A program made the translations under genes and the position numbers. 5,944 nucleotides of DNA from Candidatus Zixiibacteriota bacterium (lineage in GTDB: Bacteria; Zixibacteria; MSB-5A5; SM1-73): positions 1 to 5,944 of the forward strand of contig JALHUP010000250.1 in assembly GCA_022866585.1 (NCBI GenBank). The letters are read 5' to 3'. Numbering within the stretch: position 1 is the first letter of the stretch; the number at the start of each line of letters is the position of its first letter. Of the stretch, positions 1 to 5,913 are shown in pieces. The notes beneath the pieces are model-generated. The model had not been told where the DNA came from and ran no database searches. It was given only the letters and a program-made list of their open reading frames with translations.

Positions 1-1
1 G

Positions 2-9
2 CTCCTTTC
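2..9 (-). promoter_or_regulatory. Possible ribosome binding site of a divergent gene off the left edge
   Basis: Read on the minus strand, these bases are GAAAGGAG, a strong Shine-Dalgarno match. The start codon would lie just outside the window, so the gene itself cannot be identified. The minus strand also reads ATGAAAGGAGC at 11-1, so the ATG could itself be the start, but the purine-rich SD reading is simpler. The call rests on one short motif at the window edge. Confidence 0.35.
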
Positions 10-83
10 ATATTTATCTTTACAGCATAAAATAGCATATCGCAGGTTGAATAGTATAGTTTATTTTCTCTGTCATAGACAGA

Positions 84-98
84 TCCGCCTTTGGCGGA
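84..98. repeat. 15-base perfect palindrome, TCCGCC-TTT-GGCGGA
   Basis: Six-base arms (84-89 and 93-98) pair perfectly around a TTT loop. The hairpin is followed by A residues on the plus strand and has no T-run on the proper side in either direction, so it is not a standard intrinsic terminator. Its 6-3-6 architecture matches that of the GGGACC-GAA-GGTCCC palindrome downstream of the ferritin-like gene. Short GC-rich palindromes of this kind are often dispersed intergenic repeats, but copy number cannot be judged from one window. Confidence 0.5.
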
Positions 99-234
99 AA
101 AAATCTCTACCTCCGCTCCGCATAATTATGACACAGTCTCACTTGTGGAGAGGGGTTCACCCTGAAGGGCACCCTCGACCAACATACTAGGTGCAAAGCA
201 AAAGTCAAGAAGTTGGACTTGAGGTAAAAAAATA

Positions 235-266
235 TTTGCTTTCGACAGGAGTTTTTTTTAAATTGG
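235..266 (+). promoter_or_regulatory. Candidate promoter of the ferritin-like gene
   Basis: Two overlapping readings are possible. A sigma70-like reading is TTGCTT (236-241), 17 bases, TAAATT (259-264), with 3/6 and 4/6 matches. A Bacteroidota-like reading is TTTG (235-238), 20 bases, then TAAATTGG (259-266), one mismatch from the TAnnTTTG type of -7 element. Either would start transcription near 270-275, giving a 5' leader of about 65 bases that includes the AT dyad at 284-297. The T-run between the boxes makes the region AT-rich and chance matches likely. Confidence 0.3.
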
Positions 267-283
267 TGCTCGATGATAAAGAA

Positions 284-297
284 AGTTAATTTTAACT
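284..297. promoter_or_regulatory. 14-base AT-rich inverted repeat, possible operator
   Basis: AGTTAA (284-289), TT, TTAACT (292-297) is a perfect inverted repeat 41 bases before the GTG start of the ferritin-like gene and just after the candidate promoter. Iron and peroxide regulators of the Fur/PerR family bind AT-rich dyads upstream of ferritin genes, but this sequence does not match the consensus Fur or PerR box. The regulator, if any, is unknown. A chance AT palindrome is a real alternative. Confidence 0.3.
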
Positions 298-325
298 ACG
301 AATAGACTAAAACCCCAAACCTCGG

Positions 326-334
326 AAAGGAGGT
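326..334 (+). promoter_or_regulatory. Ribosome binding site of the ferritin-like gene
   Basis: AAAGGAGGT is a near-perfect anti-Shine-Dalgarno match. Its GGAGG core (329-333) ends five bases before the GTG at 339, and this decides that non-ATG start. Confidence 0.85.
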
Positions 335-338
335 AAAA

Positions 339-752
339 GTGAGTAAAGAACTAAACGATAAGCTTAATCAAGCTATCGCCCGGGAGATCCAAGTCTCCAT
401 CCAATATATGTGGCATCATGTGATGGCTTCGGGGATAAACAGTGCTGCGGTGAAAGACGTCTTTGAAAAGACCGCCATCCAAGAGATGAAACATGCCGAG
501 GCATTAGCCGAAAGGCTGAATTACTTAGGCGGCACCCCAACCACTCAGCCTGATCCTATCAAGGTAGGTGGGACTTTAGAGAAAATGCTTCAGGATGATC
601 TTAAGGCTGAAGAGGATGCCATAAAGCTTTACAAGGGGATAATTGCTCTTGCCGGAAAGGAAGAGGATTACACCACCAGAAAGCTTCTTATAGGCATCTT
701 GGCTGATGAAGAGGGACATGCCGATACCTTCGGCGCTTTGTTGGAAAAGTAA
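339..752 (+). CDS. Bacterioferritin-like diiron protein (ferritin-like superfamily), short form
   Basis: This 137-residue protein is predicted to form a cytoplasmic four-helix bundle with a ferroxidase-type diiron centre, for iron storage or detoxification of peroxide or oxygen. The ligand set matches bacterioferritin in spacing: Glu16, Glu49 and His52 (EMKH), Glu91, then Glu124 and His127 (EEGH). Met50 in EMKH sits where bacterioferritin has its haem-ligating methionine. Classical bacterioferritin is about 155-160 residues. This protein stops shortly after the second ExxH helix and so lacks the short C-terminal helix E. The GTG start is set by the strong ribosome binding site at 326-334, and the protein begins like its family (short N-terminal tail, then helix A). 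It appears to be monocistronic, with a terminator-like hairpin about 85 bases downstream. A small archaeal/anaerobe-type bacterioferritin or Dps-like assembly is the main alternative; oligomer size and haem binding cannot be read from the sequence. Confidence 0.88.
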   Translation: MSKELNDKLNQAIAREIQVSIQYMWHHVMASGINSAAVKDVFEKTAIQEMKHAEALAERLNYLGGTPTTQPDPIKVGGTLEKMLQDDLKAEEDAIKLYKGIIALAGKEEDYTTRKLLIGILADEEGHADTFGALLEK

Positions 753-763
753 AAAAATTCCTG

Positions 764-788
764 ATGCAGGGACCGAAGGTCCCCGCAT
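764..788. repeat. Palindromic hairpin downstream of the ferritin-like gene
   Basis: The core GGGACC-GAA-GGTCCC (769-783) is a perfect 6-3-6 palindrome. It is extended by ATGC (764-767) pairing with GCAT (785-788) across a single A/C mismatch. No T-run follows, so it is a poor intrinsic terminator, although it could protect the mRNA 3' end. Its size and layout match the palindrome at 84-98, suggesting short dispersed GC-rich palindromes in this genome. Confidence 0.5.
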
Positions 789-835
789 GGGAGCATTCAT
801 CCTGGCGATAAATACCTCTTATTTCGGTAACACAA

Positions 836-881
836 CAGGAAGAAGATCTCTTCAAAATAGAGATTTTCTTCCTGAATTTTT
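836..881 (+). terminator. Probable rho-independent terminator after the ferritin-like gene
   Basis: Left arm 836-851 pairs with right arm 859-874 for 16 consecutive pairs, including one G-T wobble (845/865), around a seven-base loop. Five T residues follow at 877-881 after two A's. The stem is unusually long but AT-rich and the T-tract is short, so its strength is uncertain. Its position 84 bases past the stop codon fits the end of the ferritin-like transcript. The bases at 886-895 could also pair with 844-853, giving an alternative fold. Confidence 0.6.
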
Positions 882-963
882 GAAAGAAGAGATCTAACTG
901 GGAAAATGCTTGGGTAGAAAGAAAAACCCTGGTAGGAAAAATCTGAGTTTAAACCATTGAAAT

Positions 964-969
964 AGGAGG
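964..969 (+). promoter_or_regulatory. Ribosome binding site of the octaheme cytochrome gene
   Basis: AGGAGG lies six bases before the ATG at 976 and nine before a second in-frame ATG at 979. Both starts are compatible and differ by one residue; the first is preferred for spacing. No convincing promoter was found in 882-963. Confidence 0.8.
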
Positions 970-975
970 ATAAAG

Positions 976-2451
976 ATGATGAAAATCTTTATTATAGTTC
1001 TGGGAGCAAGTTTTGTCCTTTTATCGGCGGGTTTTGCTCAAACGCAACCTCCGAACAATAGTGAAGAAACGGAGACGTGTATATCTTGCCATAAGAGTTA
1101 CACCCCAGGAATAGTTTACGATTGGCTTGAGAGTAGACACTCAAAGACAACTCCCGCAGATGCGATGGAAAAACCAAAACTTGAAAGGCGGATCTCCAAC
1201 CCAGAGGTTGCGGAGAGGCTTCGCCATACCACCGTCGGCTGTTACGAATGTCATGGATTGAATCCGCAAATGCATGAAGACAACTTTGCACATTTTGGTT
1301 TTGACATCAATGTGATCGTCTCCCCCAACGATTGCATGAGCTGCCATCCCGTAGAAGTTCAGCAGTATTCGACAAGCATCAAAGCCCACGCAGTCGGAAA
1401 CCTGGCGGATAATTCGCTTTACACCCTATTAGTAGAAACGATCATCGGTCTGAAGAGCATTGAAGATACCAAGATTATCCGCGGTAAAGCCTCCCACCTC
1501 ACTAAGCATGAGACCTGCTATGGATGCCATGGAACGGTGATAGAAGTTAAGGGGAAAAAGAGGATCGAAACTGAGGCGGGCGAGATAGATATTCCTGACC
1601 TTTCTGGTTGGCCCAATCAAGGAGTTGGGAGAGTGAATCCTGACGGAAGTCGGGGAGCCTGCTCCTCTTGTCATCCCCGGCATGCTTTTTCATTGAAGGA
1701 TGCCAGGAAGCTCTATACCTGCGCTCAATGCCATCTTGATCCGGATGTTCCGGCTTACAATGTTTATAAGGAAAGCAAGCACGGCAACATCTACTATGCC
1801 AGAGAAAGTGACTGGAACTTCGAAAATGTCCCCTGGACTCTGGGCAAGGATTTTAAAACCCCAACCTGTGCTGTCTGCCATGCCTCCCTTATTGCTGATG
1901 AAGAAGGTAATGTGTTGGCGGAAAGAACGCACAATTTCGATTCCAGAATGTGGGTAAGAATTTTCGGCTTGCCTTATGCTCATCCACATCCAAAGGAGGG
2001 GAATACTTATGTAATAAAAAATGCTGACGGCCTTCCTCTTCCTACCACGTTCTTAAATCAACCCGCTTCAGATTACCTGATAGATTCAACTGAAATGGAA
2101 GAAAGACAGGGAAAAATGGAAAAAATCTGCCAAGGGTGTCATTCCACAGATTGGGTTGAAAAACATTTCCAAAAATTCGACGGGACAGTTAAGGAGACCA
2201 ATCAAATGGTTCTGTCAGCAACCCAGCTTCTTCTCACTGCTTGGGATAAAAAATTGGCGGATAAAGAAAACCCCTTTGATGAAGAGATAGAGATCCTGTG
2301 GTTAAAGCAATGGCTCTTTTATCCCAATTCTATCAGGTATGCTTCTGCCATGACCGGCGCCCCAGATTACGCTGCCTTCAAATTAGGTTGGTGGGAACTT
2401 TCTGAAAAGCTTCAGCAGATGAAAAACTGGATCGAGCTGAGAGAGAAATAA
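976..2451 (+). CDS. Octaheme c-type cytochrome of the hydroxylamine oxidoreductase (HAO) family
   Basis: This 491-residue exported cytochrome has eight CXXCH haem-attachment motifs, at residues 35, 89, 120, 181, 229, 249, 298 and 385. A signal peptide spans about residues 1-21 (Lys3, hydrophobic core, cleavage after GFA), so the mature protein should be periplasmic. The segment around haems 5 and 6, with GRVNPDGSRGACSSCH, a following RH, then CAQCHLDPD and ESKHGN, is typical of HAO-family octaheme cytochromes, in which haem 4 (here CYGCH, 181-185) is the catalytic site. Members oxidise hydroxylamine or hydrazine, or work reductively on nitrite or hydroxylamine. The length is near that of the soluble reductive type, and there is no C-terminal membrane helix. 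Whether the cross-linking tyrosine of oxidative enzymes is present cannot be decided without alignment; Tyr449, Tyr455 and Tyr465 are candidates. No haem-motif His or free His follows His397. No quinol-oxidising partner cytochrome lies adjacent, so the electron donor or acceptor is unknown. Family assignment is firm; direction and substrate are not. Confidence 0.88.
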   Translation: MMKIFIIVLGASFVLLSAGFAQTQPPNNSEETETCISCHKSYTPGIVYDWLESRHSKTTPADAMEKPKLERRISNPEVAERLRHTTVGCYECHGLNPQMHEDNFAHFGFDINVIVSPNDCMSCHPVEVQQYSTSIKAHAVGNLADNSLYTLLVETIIGLKSIEDTKIIRGKASHLTKHETCYGCHGTVIEVKGKKRIETEAGEIDIPDLSGWPNQGVGRVNPDGSRGACSSCHPRHAFSLKDARKLYTCAQCHLDPDVPAYNVYKESKHGNIYYARESDWNFENVPWTLGKDFKTPTCAVCHASLIADEEGNVLAERTHNFDSRMWVRIFGLPYAHPHPKEGNTYVIKNADGLPLPTTFLNQPASDYLIDSTEMEERQGKMEKICQGCHSTDWVEKHFQKFDGTVKETNQMVLSATQLLLTAWDKKLADKENPFDEEIEILWLKQWLFYPNSIRYASAMTGAPDYAAFKLGWWELSEKLQQMKNWIELREK

Positions 2452-2510
2452 GTTCAAAACGGGGTTTTCCAATTCTTCACTCACACAAGGATTTACCTCC
2501 ACTCCGAAAC

Positions 2511-2553
2511 AAAATCTGCCTGAGACATGGTCAACCAGGAAGAACAGATTTTT
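2511..2553 (+). terminator. Possible imperfect terminator after the octaheme cytochrome gene
   Basis: AAAATCTG (2511-2518) pairs with CAGATTTT (2545-2552). Directly inside, CCTG (2519-2522) pairs with CAGG (2536-2539), with a five-base bulge, and a small GAC/GTC stem (2524-2526/2530-2532) closes the top. The T-run at 2549-2553 is mostly part of the stem, which weakens the case for an intrinsic terminator. It lies 59 bases past the stop codon. Confidence 0.35.
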
Positions 2554-2594
2554 CAAAACTCTCTTTGAGGCCACATCTTTAATTTTGCCTTTTC

Positions 2595-2623
2595 TTGCAA
2601 AAAAAGAATAAGTTTCGTATTTT
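2595..2623 (+). promoter_or_regulatory. Candidate secA promoter
   Basis: TTGCAA (2595-2600) and TATTTT (2618-2623) are separated by 17 bases, matching the sigma70 boxes at 4/6 positions each. The predicted start near 2630 would give a leader of about 60 bases before secA. The region is AT-rich, so a chance match is possible. The gap to the upstream gene and the hairpin before this point support secA having its own promoter. Confidence 0.3.
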
Positions 2624-2677
2624 TAAAAGTTAAACCGTCTGAATACGTAAAATGATCAGAAGCAAAAGTTTACATTT

Positions 2678-2683
2678 AAGGAG
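2678..2683 (+). promoter_or_regulatory. Ribosome binding site of secA
   Basis: AAGGAG ends eight bases before the ATG at 2692. A second purine block, GAGGT (2685-2689), is too close to the start to be the main site. The spacing supports the 2692 start. Confidence 0.75.
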
Positions 2684-2691
2684 TGAGGTAA

Positions 2692-5600
2692 ATGGTTACT
2701 AATCTGATCACCAAGATCTTCGGCTCCAAACACGAAAAGGACATAAAAAAGATTTTGCCGATCGCAGAAGAGATCAATTTGATCTTTGAGGAATACAAAA
2801 ATCTCTCGGATGAAGAGTTGAAAGGTAAGACTTTTGAATTCAAGCAAAGGATCAAAGAAAGGACAAGTGAGCTTCATCAGAGATTGGATGAGCTAAAAAA
2901 AGAATTTACCAGTCTAAAAGGCTCTGGAGCATCTGAAGAAGAGAAAGCAGAAGTTAGAGCGGAAAAGGAAAGGCTTTCACAGGAGATAAGGGAAGTTGAA
3001 AAAGAGATAAAAAGGACGGAGCAGGAGATCTTAGATGAGATTCTGCCGGAGGCTTTCGCGGCAGTGAAAGAGGTGTGCCGGCGTCTTTCAGGCAAAAGAT
3101 GGGAGGTATGTGGAATCCAGATAGAGTGGGATATGGTGCCATACGACGTTCAGCTCATTGGGGCGGTAGTCCTGCATCAAGGAAAGATCACCGAGATGGC
3201 AACAGGGGAGGGAAAAACCCTGGTTGCCACCATGCCTATCTATTTGAATGCGTTGACCGGGAAAGGTGTTCATCTGGTCACAGTGAACGATTATCTGGCA
3301 CGAAGAGACAGCGAGTGGATGGGGGAGATTTATAAATTTTTAGGTCTGACCGTGGGCTGTATACAAAACGAGATGGACAATGCTCAAAGAAAAGTTCAAT
3401 ACGACTATGACATCACTTACGGAACCAACAACGAGTTTGGCTTCGATTATTTAAGGGACAACATGGACATAAGGGCTGAGGACCGAGTTCAGCGCGGGTA
3501 TAACTATGCTATCGTGGACGAGGTGGATTCAGTTCTGATAGATGAAGCCCGAACCCCATTGATCATCTCCGGACCGGTCACCTCACCGGTCATCCAAAGC
3601 TATAAAGAGATGAAGCCGTTGGTTGACCAGTTAGTCAGAAAACAGATGGTCTTGGTCAATAAGCTGGTGGCTGAAGGTGAAGAGCTTTTAGAGCAGGGTA
3701 AAGAATATGAGGCGGGGATAAATCTTTTAACCGCCCAGAGAGGGGCGCCTAAAAATAAGAGATTGATGAAGCTTTTGAAGGAGGCGGGAGTTAAAAAACT
3801 GATCAGTAGGGTCGAAGCAGATTTCATGCGGGACAAAAAGCTTTCCGAGCTGGATGAGCTTTTATACTTTTCCATAGATGAGAGGGAAAATACCATCAAC
3901 TTAGATGAGATGGGAAGATCGCTTCTTTCTCCTGCCGATCAGGCACTCTTTGTCATCCCGGACATTGTGGAAGGCATACAACAGATCGACTCGGATGAAT
4001 CTTTATCCCCTCAACAGAAATTAGAGAAAAAAGAGGAGCTTTATAAACTGCATGCGGAGCGTAGTGAAAAAAACCATACCATCGCTCAGCTTTTGAAGGC
4101 TTATTCTTTGTTTGAAAAGGATGTGGAATATGTGGTGCAGGATGGCAAGGTGATGATCGTGGATGAATTTACCGGAAGGCTCATGCCGGGAAGAAGATAT
4201 AGCGACGGATTGCATCAAGCCATAGAAGCTAAGGAAGAGGTGAAGGTTGAGGGTGAGACTCAGACCTTCGCCACCATCACCTTACAGAATTTCTTTAGAC
4301 TTTATAATAAATTAGGGGGGATGACCGGGACTGCGGAGACCGAAGCGGGTGAATTCTGGGATATTTATAAATTGGATGTGGTGGTCATTCCCACCAATGA
4401 GTCGGTGCGAAGGATAGACTACGATGACATGATTTATAGAACCAGAAGGGAAAAATATAATGCCATAATAGATGAGATCGTCTCCTGTCACCAGGTGGGG
4501 AGACCTGTCTTAGTGGGAACTGTCTCAGTCGAAGTTTCAGAAACTTTGGCTCGAATGCTGAAAAGAAAAGGAATTGGGCATTCGGTTTTAAATGCCAAAT
4601 ATCATCAGCAGGAAGCCGAGATTGTAGTTAAAGCCGGACAAGCTGGAACAGTTACCATCGCCACCAACATGGCTGGACGAGGAACCGATATTAAACTGGG
4701 CTCGGGCGTGGTCAAACATCCCAATTGCAGGTTAATAACTCCAGATAGAGAGGATGGCTGTCCCTATTTGGATGAGCTCAACTGTCATGAAAACGTCCCT
4801 TGTGGACTGCGCATAATAGGGACGGAAAGACACGAAGCCCGAAGAATTGATAGACAATTAAGAGGAAGAGCAGGAAGACAGGGTGATCCCGGCTCCTCCC
4901 GATTTTTCCTATCCCTGGAGGATGACTTGATGCGGCTCTTTGGTTCTGATAGGATTGCATCGGTGATGGATCGGCTTGGGATCCAGGAAGGTGAGGTGAT
5001 CAAACACCGGATGGTCACCAAAGCCATAGAAAGAGCGCAAAAGCGGGTGGAGGCGCAGAACTTTTCCATAAGAAAGCATCTTTTGGAATACGACAACGTG
5101 ATGAACCAGCAAAGGGAAGTGATCTATGACCGGAGATTGGCCGCTCTGGAAGGGGCGGATTTAAAAGAGGAGATTTTGGATTTAATCAAATCAGTGGTTG
5201 AATCCAAAGTAGAAGCTCATACTGATGCTAAGACATATCCTGAAAATTGGGATTGGGTGGGTTTAAAACAGGATCTTTTGAAAACGTTTTTGGTAGATGT
5301 GAAGTTCAAAGAAGAAGACATCCTGAAATTGAATCAGAATGATCTGAAAGAGAATCTTACCAAAATGGCAGTTCAGATTTATGAGCATAAAGAGAAACTA
5401 TTTGGCGAAGAGCTGATGCGACAGCTGGAAAGATACGCCATGCTCAGGGTGATAGATGAGAAATGGAAGGAACATCTTTATGACATAGATCAGGTTAAAA
5501 CCGGCATCGGTCTGAGAGCCTATGGTCAAAGAGACCCATTAATTGAATATAAAAAAGAGACTTTTGGACTCTTCACCGAAATGCTCCAAAGGACTGATGA

Positions 5601-5853
5601 AGAAGCCTTGGAATTGATCTTCAAGCTTCAAATAGCCGAAAAGGAAAGACCCGGAAGAAGGGAGCCTGAAAGGGAGATGAAGGCTGTTCACCAATCCACC
5701 ATCGGAATGGGTTATGCTTCCACCCAACCAGCTGAGGAGGTAGCTCCCGGAAAGCCGAAACCGGTGAAGGTGGGCAAAAAGGTCGGACGTAACGACCCCT
5801 GCCCCTGTGGCAGTGGGAAGAAATATAAAAAGTGCTGTGGGGCAAACCTATAA
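2692..5853 (+). CDS. secA: Preprotein translocase ATPase SecA, long FCB-type form
   Basis: This 1053-residue protein is the cytoplasmic motor that pushes unfolded preproteins through the SecYEG channel using ATP. Visible parts, in order: the family N terminus with ITKIFGSKHEKDIKK; a charged coiled-coil insert at about 58-112; Walker A MATGEGKT (169-176); DEAD-type VDEVD (275-279) followed by LIDEARTPLIISG; the preprotein-binding region to about 490; motif MTGTAETE (544-551); NMAGRGTDIKLG (659-670); the arginine motif QLRGRAGRQGDPG (722-734); the helical scaffold with YDNVMNQQRE (800-809) and the helix pair around 915-956; and the C-terminal SEC-C zinc motif with Cys1037, Cys1039, Cys1048 and Cys1049. 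It is longer than the roughly 840-900 residues of B. subtilis or E. coli SecA. The extra length lies mainly in the N-terminal coiled coil, about 85 residues in the preprotein-binding region (within about 300-470), and a Cys-rich insert at about 671-705. The first two resemble Bacteroidota SecA. All catalytic motifs look intact. Confidence 0.98.
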   Translation: MVTNLITKIFGSKHEKDIKKILPIAEEINLIFEEYKNLSDEELKGKTFEFKQRIKERTSELHQRLDELKKEFTSLKGSGASEEEKAEVRAEKERLSQEIREVEKEIKRTEQEILDEILPEAFAAVKEVCRRLSGKRWEVCGIQIEWDMVPYDVQLIGAVVLHQGKITEMATGEGKTLVATMPIYLNALTGKGVHLVTVNDYLARRDSEWMGEIYKFLGLTVGCIQNEMDNAQRKVQYDYDITYGTNNEFGFDYLRDNMDIRAEDRVQRGYNYAIVDEVDSVLIDEARTPLIISGPVTSPVIQSYKEMKPLVDQLVRKQMVLVNKLVAEGEELLEQGKEYEAGINLLTAQRGAPKNKRLMKLLKEAGVKKLISRVEADFMRDKKLSELDELLYFSIDERENTINLDEMGRSLLSPADQALFVIPDIVEGIQQIDSDESLSPQQKLEKKEELYKLHAERSEKNHTIAQLLKAYSLFEKDVEYVVQDGKVMIVDEFTGRLMPGRRYSDGLHQAIEAKEEVKVEGETQTFATITLQNFFRLYNKLGGMTGTAETEAGEFWDIYKLDVVVIPTNESVRRIDYDDMIYRTRREKYNAIIDEIVSCHQVGRPVLVGTVSVEVSETLARMLKRKGIGHSVLNAKYHQQEAEIVVKAGQAGTVTIATNMAGRGTDIKLGSGVVKHPNCRLITPDREDGCPYLDELNCHENVPCGLRIIGTERHEARRIDRQLRGRAGRQGDPGSSRFFLSLEDDLMRLFGSDRIASVMDRLGIQEGEVIKHRMVTKAIERAQKRVEAQNFSIRKHLLEYDNVMNQQREVIYDRRLAALEGADLKEEILDLIKSVVESKVEAHTDAKTYPENWDWVGLKQDLLKTFLVDVKFKEEDILKLNQNDLKENLTKMAVQIYEHKEKLFGEELMRQLERYAMLRVIDEKWKEHLYDIDQVKTGIGLRAYGQRDPLIEYKKETFGLFTEMLQRTDEEALELIFKLQIAEKERPGRREPEREMKAVHQSTIGMGYASTQPAEEVAPGKPKPVKVGKKVGRNDPCPCGSGKKYKKCCGANL

Positions 5854-5870
5854 GAATAGAGATCGAGATA

Positions 5871-5913
5871 GGGGTTTAAATCCCCCTTTATAAAAGGGGG
5901 AGTTAGGGGGATT
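5871..5913. repeat. C-run/G-run palindromic repeat downstream of secA
   Basis: A perfect nine-base inverted repeat, TCCCCCTTT (5881-5889) and AAAGGGGGA (5893-5901), encloses an ATA loop. GGGG at 5871-5874 and a second GGGGGATT at 5906-5913, which can also pair with AATCCCCC (5879-5886), flank it. On the minus strand it would encode the peptide PLTPPFIKGD, a familiar spurious translation of a palindromic intergenic repeat found in many unrelated bacterial genomes. No T-run follows, so it is at best a weak intrinsic terminator for secA, though the stem may stabilise the 3' end. Confidence 0.6.

Larger units (their letters stand above)
1..338. other. Non-coding, probably divergent intergenic region upstream of the ferritin-like gene
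   Basis: No convincing gene is seen in these 338 bases. The left edge carries a minus-strand Shine-Dalgarno-like sequence, so the stretch probably separates two divergent genes. It holds a 15-base palindrome (84-98), a small nested GC-rich hairpin (arms 150-154/172-176 and 160-163/166-169), an AT-rich tract with promoter-like elements (235-266) and a 14-base AT-rich dyad (284-297). A minus-strand TATACT (58-53) could be a -10 box for the left-hand gene, but no good -35 accompanies it. The only small plus-strand reading frame of note (191-289, GTG start) lacks a ribosome binding site. No tRNA or recognisable riboswitch was found by eye. Confidence 0.6.

Noticed and set aside
150..176. Nested GC-rich hairpin as a possible small RNA or riboswitch
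   Set aside because: The stems are only five and four pairs and match no riboswitch or RNA family I recognise.
191..289. Plus-strand 32-codon frame with GTG start
   Set aside because: It has no ribosome binding site, directly follows an in-frame TAG, and overlaps the promoter-like AT tract. A gene remnant is possible but unsupported.
273..305. Ten-codon ATG frame in the leader of the ferritin-like gene, as a possible leader peptide
   Set aside because: No Shine-Dalgarno sequence precedes it and its codons are unremarkable for AT-rich sequence.
706..897. 63-codon plus-strand frame overlapping the end of the ferritin-like gene
   Set aside because: It lies in another frame of the ferritin-like gene and then crosses both downstream hairpins; no ribosome binding site or family resemblance.
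910..938. Possible promoter for the cytochrome gene, TTGGGT-17-TAGGAA
   Set aside because: The -10 match is only 3/6 and the sequence is purine-rich; not better than chance.
2456..2468. AAAAC-GGG-GTTTT hairpin right after the cytochrome stop codon as terminator
   Set aside because: The stem is five pairs, mostly A-T, with no following T-run.
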